Assembly (NCBI GenBank): GCA_020161965.1
Contig: JAIUNH010000261.1
Location: forward strand, 1 to 5,842
DNA length: 5,842 bases
From: Pseudomonadota bacterium
GTDB taxonomy: Bacteria > Pseudomonadota > Alphaproteobacteria > CACIAM-22H2
Direction of reading: 5' to 3'
Each line of letters starts with the position of its first letter. The first letter of the stretch is position 1. Below the pieces are notes generated by a model that saw only the letters and a list, made by a program, of their open reading frames with translations, was not told the origin of the DNA and did not search any database. The position numbers were made by a program, and so were the translations under genes. This document shows positions 1 to 5,842 of this stretch, in pieces.

Positions 1-77
1 TCGACGAGGGCAAGAAGGCCGAGATCGTCGCCGACGACGATGCGAAGGCGCCGGCCGCGAACGGACCGGCCGGATGA
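1..77 (+). CDS. C-terminal tail of upstream gene, probably the RND periplasmic adaptor (MdtA-like), 5' truncated
   Basis: The reading frame whose complete codons begin at base 3 encodes 24 residues and stops with TGA at 75-77. The visible peptide starts DEGKKAEIV and continues as a short, low-complexity tail rich in Asp, Ala and Pro (DDDAKAPAANGPAG). Such a charged or flexible end is common after the membrane-proximal domain of membrane fusion proteins. No diagnostic domain is visible. The identity is inferred from position: in MdtABC-type operons the adaptor gene directly precedes the two permeases. The stop overlaps the next start as ATGA, so translation is probably coupled. Third positions are nearly all G or C, matching the first part of the following gene. 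The adaptor would bridge the inner-membrane pump to an outer-membrane channel. That this is a coding tail is well supported by the overlap and codon pattern; the adaptor assignment is less certain. Confidence 0.62.
   Translation, partial: DEGKKAEIVADDDAKAPAANGPAG
74..77 (+). promoter_or_regulatory. ATGA stop/start overlap, adaptor to MdtB-like gene
   Basis: The ATG at 74-76 shares bases with the TGA at 75-77 of the upstream frame. The preceding 20 bases are C/G-rich and lack a recognisable AGGAGG-type sequence at the usual spacing. Start of the permease therefore probably relies on ribosomes terminating on the upstream gene (inferred translational coupling). Confidence 0.7.
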
Positions 78-3000
78 ACCTCTCGCGCCCGTTCATCCTG
101 CGCCCGGTGGCGACCACGCTGCTGATGCTCGCGCTGCTGATGTCGGGGTTGTTCGCGTACCGGTTGCTGCCGGTGGCGGCGCTGCCGCAGGTCGACTACC
201 CGACGATCCAGGTGCTGACCCTGTACCCTGGCGCGAGCCCGTCGGTGACGACGAGCGCGGTGACCGCGCCGCTCGAACGCCGCCTCGGCCAGATCCCGGG
301 CCTCGACCAGATGGCGTCGACCAGTTCGGGCGGTGCGTCGGTCATCACGCTCAAGTTCGCCCTCGAGGTCGATCTCGGCGTCGCCGAGCAGGAAGTGCAG
401 GCGGCGATCAACGCGGCCAACACGTTCCTGCCGGACGACCTGCCGATGCCGCCGGTGTACCGCAAGGTCAATCCGGCCGACACGCCGATCATCACGCTCG
501 CGGTGACCTCGCGCACGCTGCCGCTGCCCGAGGTCTACGACCTCGTCGACACGCGCATGGCGCAACGCCTGTCGCAGCTGCCCGGCGTCGGCCTGGTCAG
601 CCTCGCCGGCGGCCAGCGTCCGGCCATGCGCATCGAGGTCAACCCGACCGCGCTCGCCGCGGCCGGCGCCGGCATGGACGACATCCGCGCGGCGATCGCG
701 GCGTCGAACGTCAACATGCCGAAGGGCAGCTTCGACGGACCGATCCGCGCGATCATGCTCGACGCCAACGACCAGATGCGCACGGTCGAGGAATACCGCG
801 ACCTCGTCATCGCCTGGCAGGGCGGTGCGCCGCTGCGCCTCGGCGATGTCGCGCGCATCGAACAGGGCGCCGAGAACCGCCAGCTCGCCGCGTGGTCGGG
901 CGACGTGCCGGCCATCCTCGTCAACATCCAGCGCCAGCCCGGCGCCAATGTCATCGAGGTCGTCGAGGGCATCCAGGCGCTGCTGCCGCGCCTGCGCGCG
1001 GCGATGCCGCAGGCGGTCGCGATCGAGGTGCTGAGCGACCGCACCGAATCCATCCGCGCGTCGATCAAGGGCGTGCAGCACGAACTGCTGCTCGCGATCG
1101 GCCTCGTCGTGCTCGTCACGTTCGTGTTCCTGCGCACGATCCCGGCGACGATCATCCCGAGCCTCGCCGTGCCGCTGTCGCTGGTGGCGACGTTCGGCTT
1201 CATGCTGCTGGCCGGCTTCTCGCTCAACAACCTGACCCTGATGGCGCTGACCATCGCCACGGGCTTCGTCGTCGACGACGCGATCGTCATGCTCGAGAAC
1301 GTCGCGCGCCATCTCGAGGAAGGCAAGTCGCGCCTCGAGGCCGCGCTCGACGGCGCGAGGCAGATCGGCTTCACCCTCGTCTCGCTGACGATCTCGCTGA
1401 TCGCCGTGCTGATCCCGCTGCTGTTCATGGACGATGTCGTCGGGCGGCTTTTCCGCGAATTCGCGATCACGCTGGCGATCTCGATCCTGATTTCGGCGAT
1501 CGTCGCGCTGACGCTGGTGCCGATGCTGACGGCGCGCTGGATGAAGCCGGAATCGGAAGGCGAAGCCCCCGCCCTCGTGCGCTGGACGATGGCGTGGTTC
1601 GACGCGGTCGCGCGCATCTACGCCGTGATGCTCGATTGGGTCTTTGCCTATCGCGCGATCACGCTGCTGTTCTTCGTAGCGACGCTGGCATTGACCGTGG
1701 CGCTCTATATCCAGATTCCCAAAGGCCTGTTCCCCGAACAGGATACGGGCCAGATCCGCGCCACGATCGTCGCCGACCAGGACGTGTCGTTCCAACGCAT
1801 GTCGTCCCTGCAAGCGCAAATCGCCGACGCGATCCTCGCCGATCCGGAAATCGCGAGCCTCAGCTCCAATGTCGGCGTCGACGGGCAGAACCCGACGCTC
1901 AACCAAGGCCGGATGCTGATCAATTTGGTCGCCAAGGATCAACGCGGCCCCCAAAACGCGCTGCTCGATCGCCTGCGCGAACGCGCCCGCGCGGTGCCGG
2001 GCGTCACGCTGCATCTTCAGCCCGTGCAGGATTTGACGATCGAGACGGAAACCGGCGCCAATCGCTATCGCTTCTCGCTGGAAGGCGCGAAACTCGACGA
2101 GGTCAACGCGACGGCCGAACGATTGCTGGCCGCGCTGCGCCGCGAGCCGATGCTGCGCGACCCGACATCGAACGTGCTGGCGCGCGGGGCCTCCGTCACC
2201 GTCGCCATCGATCGCGATGCGGCCGCACGATTGGGGATCAGTGCGGCGACGATCGACGCCGCCCTCTACAACGCCTTCGGCCAGCGCATCGTCTCGACGA
2301 TCTTCGCGCCCGCCGCGCAATATCGTGTGATCCTGGAAAGCCAGCCCGGCATGTTGGCGACACCGGACTCCCTCAACCGGCTTTACGTGCCGGTGAATTC
2401 CACGACCTCCGTGCCGCTGGGCACGATCGCGCGTTTCGTCACAGGCCAAGCGCCGCTGCTGGTCTCGCGCGTCGCGCAATATCCCGCCGCAACGATCGGT
2501 TTCGACGTGGCATCCGGCGTGGCGCTGGGCGACGCGGTTGACCGCATCACGGCAACGGCGGCGCAAATCGGCATTCCGCCGGGCGTGACGATCAAATTCA
2601 CCGGTACCGCCAGCGCATTCCGCGCGGCGCTGAGCAATCAGATTTATCTGATCCTGGCGGCGATCATCGTCGTCTATATCGTGCTGGGCGTGCTGTACGA
2701 AAGCTTCGTCCACCCGGTGACGATCCTGTCGACGCTGCCTTCGGCCGGCGTTGGCGCATTGGTCGCGTTGATGCTGACCGGCAACGACCTCGGCGTCATC
2801 GGCATCATCGGCTTGGTGCTGCTGATCGGCATCGTCAAAAAGAACGCCATCATCATGATCGATTTCGCGATCGAGGCGCGGCGTGCGGGCGAAACCGACC
2901 CCGTCGCCGCGATCCGCCAAGCCGCCTTGCTGCGCTTCCGCCCGATCCTGATGACGACGCTGGCCGCCTTGTTCGCCGCCTTGCCGCTGATCTTCGGCGC

Positions 3001-3127
3001 GGGCATGGGTGCGGAATTGCGCCAACCTCTGGGTATCGCCATCGCCGGCGGCTTGATCGTCAGCCAAGCGCTGACATTGTTCACCACGCCGGTCATCTTC
3101 CTGTTCTTCGATCGGCTCGGGCGATGA
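74..3127 (+). CDS. mdtB: RND multidrug efflux permease, MdtB-like subunit (complete, 1017 aa)
   Basis: Inner-membrane proton/drug antiporter of the HAE1 RND family. From memory it matches E. coli MdtB (about 1040 aa) along its whole length, for example RPVATTLLM near the start, VDYPTIQV, LYPGASP, SSGGASVITL, NLTLMALTIATGFVVDDAI, YNAFGQR (732-738) and LTLFTTPVI at the end. Layout: TM1 about 9-31; first periplasmic porter/docking loop about 32-335; TM2-TM6 about 338-485; TM7 about 528-547; second periplasmic loop about 548-856; TM8 about 857-877; TM9-TM12 to about 1012. Proton-relay residues are present: D401 and D402 in TM4, K923 in TM10, R954 and T961 in TM11, equivalent to AcrB D407, D408, K940, R971 and T978. 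In E. coli, MdtB pairs with MdtC in a B2C heterotrimer that exports novobiocin and deoxycholate. The start is the ATG overlapping the upstream stop; it leaves only a few residues before TM1 and has no clear ribosome-binding site. Synonymous codon use changes sharply near 1440-1640. Confidence 0.95.
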   Translation: MNLSRPFILRPVATTLLMLALLMSGLFAYRLLPVAALPQVDYPTIQVLTLYPGASPSVTTSAVTAPLERRLGQIPGLDQMASTSSGGASVITLKFALEVDLGVAEQEVQAAINAANTFLPDDLPMPPVYRKVNPADTPIITLAVTSRTLPLPEVYDLVDTRMAQRLSQLPGVGLVSLAGGQRPAMRIEVNPTALAAAGAGMDDIRAAIAASNVNMPKGSFDGPIRAIMLDANDQMRTVEEYRDLVIAWQGGAPLRLGDVARIEQGAENRQLAAWSGDVPAILVNIQRQPGANVIEVVEGIQALLPRLRAAMPQAVAIEVLSDRTESIRASIKGVQHELLLAIGLVVLVTFVFLRTIPATIIPSLAVPLSLVATFGFMLLAGFSLNNLTLMALTIATGFVVDDAIVMLENVARHLEEGKSRLEAALDGARQIGFTLVSLTISLIAVLIPLLFMDDVVGRLFREFAITLAISILISAIVALTLVPMLTARWMKPESEGEAPALVRWTMAWFDAVARIYAVMLDWVFAYRAITLLFFVATLALTVALYIQIPKGLFPEQDTGQIRATIVADQDVSFQRMSSLQAQIADAILADPEIASLSSNVGVDGQNPTLNQGRMLINLVAKDQRGPQNALLDRLRERARAVPGVTLHLQPVQDLTIETETGANRYRFSLEGAKLDEVNATAERLLAALRREPMLRDPTSNVLARGASVTVAIDRDAAARLGISAATIDAALYNAFGQRIVSTIFAPAAQYRVILESQPGMLATPDSLNRLYVPVNSTTSVPLGTIARFVTGQAPLLVSRVAQYPAATIGFDVASGVALGDAVDRITATAAQIGIPPGVTIKFTGTASAFRAALSNQIYLILAAIIVVYIVLGVLYESFVHPVTILSTLPSAGVGALVALMLTGNDLGVIGIIGLVLLIGIVKKNAIIMIDFAIEARRAGETDPVAAIRQAALLRFRPILMTTLAALFAALPLIFGAGMGAELRQPLGIAIAGGLIVSQALTLFTTPVIFLFFDRLGR
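1730..1750 (+). repeat. 21-base identical segment shared by the two permease genes (copy 1)
   Basis: This stretch encodes FPEQDTG, just after TM7 of the MdtB-like protein, and is identical over 21 bases to 4774-4794 in the MdtC-like gene. It is a by-product of paralogy at a conserved motif, but identity at every synonymous site makes it a plausible spot for recombination between the two genes. Confidence 0.7.
3124..3127 (+). promoter_or_regulatory. ATGA stop/start overlap, MdtB-like to MdtC-like gene
   Basis: The first permease ends with TGA at 3125-3127, and the second starts with ATG at 3124-3126. The upstream bases (ctcgggcg) give at best a weak ribosome-binding site. The overlap supports a single transcript and coupled production of two subunits that, in the E. 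coli homologues, assemble into one mixed trimer. Confidence 0.72.
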
Positions 3128-5842
3128 ATCTCTCCGCCCCCTTCATCCGCCGCCCGATCGGCACGATCCTGCTGACGATCGGCATCGCCTTGTCGGGCCT
3201 GGCGTCGTTCTTCCTGCTGCCGGTCGCCCCGTTGCCGCAGGTCGATTTTCCGACCATCGTCGTCACCGCCGCCGTTCCGGGGGCGAGCCCATCCACAATG
3301 TCGGCGAGCGTCGCAGCACCCTTGGAGAAGCATCTCGGCACCATTGCGGGTGTGACCGAGATCACCTCGCGCTCGGGTATCGGCAGCAGTAACGTCATTC
3401 TGCAATTCGATCTGAGCCGGTCGATCGACGGGGCCGCGCGCGACGTACAAGCGGCCCTGAACGCCGCGCGGCTCGATCTGCCCGCCGCCCTCAAAAGCAA
3501 TCCGACCTATCGCAAAATCAATCCGGCCGACGCGCCCGTGCTGATTCTGGCGCTAACCTCGCCCACGCTGACGCCGCCCGAAATATACGACGCCGTGTCC
3601 AACATCGTGCAGCAGCGCCTGTTGCAGATCGAAGGTGTCGGCGACGTCGAAATGGGCGGGGCCGCCCTGCCCGCCGTGCGCGTCGATCTCAATCCGCTGG
3701 CGCTGACACGCTTCGGCATTTCCAGCGAAGACGTGCGCGCCGCCTTGGCCGCGATCAGCGCCAACCGCCCGCGCGGCGCCATCGACGGCGAGGCGTTGTC
3801 TTGGCAGGTCTATACGACGCGCCAAGGCCGCTTCGCCGCCGACTACAAGGACCTCGTCGTCGCGTGGCGCAACGGCGCCGCCGTGCGCCTCTCCGACGTC
3901 GCCGAAATCACCGACGGCCCCGAGGATGTCCGCACGATGGGGCTCTATAACGGCCAACCAGCGGTGATGATCCTGCTGAGCCGCCAGCCCGGTGCGAATA
4001 TCGTCGCGACGGTCGACGCGGTGAAGGCGGAAATGCCCGTCCTCGAAGCGTCACTGCCCGCCGGCATTTCGCTGCATGTCGCCTCCGACCGCACCAAGAC
4101 GATCCGCGCCTCGCTGAAGGAAGTCGAGACCGCCTTGGTCGTCGCCACGCTGCTGGTCGTCGTGGTCGTCAGCTTCTTCCTGCGTTCGCTGCGCGCGACA
4201 CTGATCCCGCTCGTGTCGATCAGCGTATCGCTGCTCGGCACGCTGGCGATCATGTATCTGGCGGGATTCTCGCTGAACAATCTGTCGCTGATGGCGCTGA
4301 CCATCGCGACCGGCTTCGTCGCCGACGATGCGATCGTGGTGATGGAGAATATCGCCCGCCATATCGAAAAGGGCGAAAGCCCGCGCATGGCCGCCTTGAA
4401 CGGGGCGCGCGACGTGGGCTTCACGGTGCTGTCGATCTCCGTCGGCTTGATCGCGGCCTTCATTCCGCTGCTGTTCATGGGCGGCGTGGTGGGACGCATC
4501 TTCGCCGAGTTCGCGGTGACGATGACCATCGCCATCGCGATCAGCCTCGTCGTGTCGCTGACCACAACGCCGATGCTGGCGTCCTTGCTGCTGCGCGCCG
4601 ACGAGAAGCCGAACACGCTGAGCCGCACGGCCGAATATCTGTTCGGCCTGGCGCAGCGGCGTTACGCGCATGATCTCGATTGGGCCCTGGCTCATCCCAA
4701 GATCGTGCTGCTGGCTTTCGTCGCCACGCTCGCGGGCAGCATCTATCTGATCCAGACGATCCCCAAGGGATTCTTCCCCGAACAGGATACGGGCGCGATG
4801 ATCGGCGGTCTGCGGGCCGATCAAAGCATCTCGTTCCGCGACATGCAGAACAAACTGCGCCAGATCGAACGCATCGTGCGCTCCGATCCCGGCGTTGAGT
4901 CGGTCGTCGCCTTCACCGGCGGTACGCGGGCGGGCAGCGGCTTCATGTCGATCGCGTTGAAGCCTGTCGCACAACGTGATTCGAGCCGCGCGATCATCAC
5001 GCGCTTGCGTCCGCAACTCGCGCGCGTCACCGGGTTGACCGTGTTCTTGAGCCCCGTGCAGGACATGCGCATCGGCGCGCGATCGTCCAACAGCGCCTAT
5101 CAATATTCGCTGAAGGCCGACGATCCCGACACGCTGTGGGATGCGGGGCAAAAGCTCGTCGCGAAATTGCGCGAAACGCCGGGTCTGACCGACGTCGATA
5201 TCGACCAGCAGCGCAGTGCCATGTCGGTCTATGTCGAGATCGATCGCGACCGCGCGGCAAGGCTGGGCGTCACGATGCAGGCCGTCAACGCCGCGCTCTA
5301 TAACGCTTTCGGCCAGCGCCAAGTCGCGACGATCTATGCCGATCTCAACCAGTACCGCGTCGTGCTCGGCGTCGGACAGCGCTTCTTGGGCGCGCCCGAG
5401 GCGCTGGAGAATATCTACGTGCCGATCGGGACGGCCGCCCTCGCAAACACCGCCGCCGGCACACCGCGCGACGCAAGCACGGGTTCGCCCGTCAGCACGA
5501 CCCCGCGCGGCTTCGTGCCCTTGTCGCAGATCGCGCGTTGGGCGCCGCAAGCCGCCCCCGCTTCCATTGCGCATGACGGCGGGCAACCGGCGGCGACGTT
5601 GAGCTTCGCTGTCGAGGACGGCGTGACTTTGGGCGAAGCCGCCGATCTGCTGCTGGACGCGCAGCGCTCGTTGAACCTGCCGACCTCGGTCCATGGAAAT
5701 TTCGCGGGCTCCGCGCGCACCTTCGCGCAAACGACGCGCACGATGCCACTGCTGATCGTCGCGGCGATCGTCGCGATCTATATCGTGCTCGGCGTTCTTT
5801 ACGAAAGCTGGATCCATCCGCTAACGGTGCTGACCACGCTGC
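3124..5842 (+). CDS. mdtC: RND multidrug efflux permease, MdtC-like subunit (3' truncated by window end, 906 codons present)
   Basis: Second RND permease, open from the ATG at 3124 to the window edge with no in-frame stop. It resembles E. coli MdtC more than MdtB: LPVAPLPQVDFP, DGAARDVQAALNAA, RKINPADAP, SLPAG, FSLNNLSLMALTIATGF, FPEQDTG (551-557), then GGLRADQSISF, GARSSNSAYQYSL, YNAFGQR (726-732) and TVHGNFAG-like GNFAGSA before TM8. Visible layout: TM1, first periplasmic loop to about 335, TM2 about 336-354, TM3-TM6, TM7 about 527-546, second periplasmic loop to about 873, TM8 to about 893. D401 and D402 are the TM4 proton-relay pair; the residue before them is Ala where MdtB, MdtC and AcrB have Val. 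TM9-TM12, with the relay Lys, Arg and Thr, lie outside the window; roughly 125-140 residues are missing. Residues 768-796 replace a stretch of about 6 residues in the paralogue. The gene overlaps mdtB by ATGA, implying coupled synthesis of the two trimer subunits. Confidence 0.94.
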   Translation, partial: MNLSAPFIRRPIGTILLTIGIALSGLASFFLLPVAPLPQVDFPTIVVTAAVPGASPSTMSASVAAPLEKHLGTIAGVTEITSRSGIGSSNVILQFDLSRSIDGAARDVQAALNAARLDLPAALKSNPTYRKINPADAPVLILALTSPTLTPPEIYDAVSNIVQQRLLQIEGVGDVEMGGAALPAVRVDLNPLALTRFGISSEDVRAALAAISANRPRGAIDGEALSWQVYTTRQGRFAADYKDLVVAWRNGAAVRLSDVAEITDGPEDVRTMGLYNGQPAVMILLSRQPGANIVATVDAVKAEMPVLEASLPAGISLHVASDRTKTIRASLKEVETALVVATLLVVVVVSFFLRSLRATLIPLVSISVSLLGTLAIMYLAGFSLNNLSLMALTIATGFVADDAIVVMENIARHIEKGESPRMAALNGARDVGFTVLSISVGLIAAFIPLLFMGGVVGRIFAEFAVTMTIAIAISLVVSLTTTPMLASLLLRADEKPNTLSRTAEYLFGLAQRRYAHDLDWALAHPKIVLLAFVATLAGSIYLIQTIPKGFFPEQDTGAMIGGLRADQSISFRDMQNKLRQIERIVRSDPGVESVVAFTGGTRAGSGFMSIALKPVAQRDSSRAIITRLRPQLARVTGLTVFLSPVQDMRIGARSSNSAYQYSLKADDPDTLWDAGQKLVAKLRETPGLTDVDIDQQRSAMSVYVEIDRDRAARLGVTMQAVNAALYNAFGQRQVATIYADLNQYRVVLGVGQRFLGAPEALENIYVPIGTAALANTAAGTPRDASTGSPVSTTPRGFVPLSQIARWAPQAAPASIAHDGGQPAATLSFAVEDGVTLGEAADLLLDAQRSLNLPTSVHGNFAGSARTFAQTTRTMPLLIVAAIVAIYIVLGVLYESWIHPLTVLTTL
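4774..4794 (+). repeat. 21-base identical segment shared by the two permease genes (copy 2)
   Basis: Second copy of the segment at 1730-1750, encoding the same FPEQDTG motif after TM7 of the MdtC-like protein. The flanking sequence diverges at once on both sides, so this is not a mobile element or a long duplication. Confidence 0.7.
5425..5511 (+). other. Thr/Ala/Ser/Pro/Gly-rich insertion in the second periplasmic loop of the MdtC-like permease
   Basis: Codons 768-796 lie between IYVP (764-767) and FVPLSQIARW (starting at 797). In the neighbouring MdtB-like protein the same anchors, LYVP and VPLGTIARF, are separated by about 6 residues; in E. coli MdtC, as I recall it, by about 7. The 29-residue stretch reads as a flexible linker (TAALANTAAGTPRDAS, then TGSPVSTTP) and stays in frame. 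By comparison with AcrB it falls in a hairpin of the docking-domain (DC) region that faces the adaptor or channel. The spacing from YNAFGQR to the TM8 motif YES is 167 residues here and 143 in the paralogue, which confirms the size independently. Confidence 0.75.

Noticed and set aside
535..1617. Minus-strand open frame (360 codons) antisense to the first permease
   Set aside because: Ser/Thr/Arg/Ala-rich translation without recognisable motifs, fully inside a confident coding gene; an antisense shadow.
40..2541. Very long plus-strand open frame (833 codons) overlapping the first permease in another frame
   Set aside because: Its translation is Arg/Ala/Asp/Pro-rich with no membrane segments or known domain. 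It is a shadow produced by GC-rich third positions of the genuine permease, which matches MdtB along its full length.
3093..3160. Possible promoter or terminator between the two permeases
   Set aside because: There is no intergenic space (4-base overlap), and I see no hairpin followed by a T-run or any convincing -35/-10 pair.
2674..3450. Minus-strand open frame (258 codons) spanning the junction of the two permeases
   Set aside because: It crosses two real genes in antisense, has no family resemblance, and adjacent antisense frames of similar quality overlap it. Nothing supports expression.
4051..5817. Long minus-strand open frame (588 codons) antisense to the MdtC-like gene
   Set aside because: Composition is His/Arg/Asp/Gln-rich and low in hydrophobics, typical of the antisense of a GC-rich membrane-protein gene. 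No domain, ribosome-binding site or separate promoter is visible.
1..5842. Search for RNA genes, CRISPR arrays, insertion sequences or a hidden defence system
   Set aside because: No regular short repeats, terminal inverted repeats, transposase-like peptide, tRNA-like or rRNA sequence was seen. The window is fully occupied by efflux-pump coding sequence.

Overview
The window is an internal piece of a tripartite RND (resistance-nodulation-division) multidrug efflux operon of the MdtABC type. All genes are on the plus strand. The DNA is GC-rich with strongly G/C-biased third codon positions. That composition, together with an MdtABC-like operon, points to a Gram-negative proteobacterium. An alphaproteobacterium is my best guess, but the sequence does not settle the lineage.

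Layout: (1) bases 1-77 hold the last 24 codons and stop of an upstream gene, most likely the periplasmic adaptor (membrane fusion protein, MdtA-like). (2) Bases 74-3127 hold a complete 1017-residue RND permease closely resembling MdtB. (3) Base 3124 to the window end holds the first 906 codons of a second RND permease closely resembling MdtC, cut by the window edge just after TM8. Both junctions are 4-base ATGA stop/start overlaps with no clear Shine-Dalgarno sequence, so the three genes look translationally coupled and co-transcribed. No intergenic DNA, promoter, terminator, RNA gene, mobile element or CRISPR array is visible. Coding sequence fills the window.

How the genes work together: by analogy with E. 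coli, MdtB and MdtC form a hetero-trimeric proton-driven pump in the inner membrane. The adaptor links it to an outer-membrane channel of the TolC type, which is not in the window, and the assembly exports drugs and bile-salt-like amphiphiles. Both permeases keep the paired TM4 aspartates. The complete one also keeps the TM10 lysine and TM11 Arg/Thr of the proton relay.

I do not see a new biological system here. Two things deserve a second look. One is an abrupt change in synonymous codon use inside the first permease at about bases 1440-1640, suggesting a recombination or assembly junction. The other is a Thr/Ala/Ser/Pro/Gly-rich insertion of about 23 residues in the second periplasmic loop of the MdtC-like protein.
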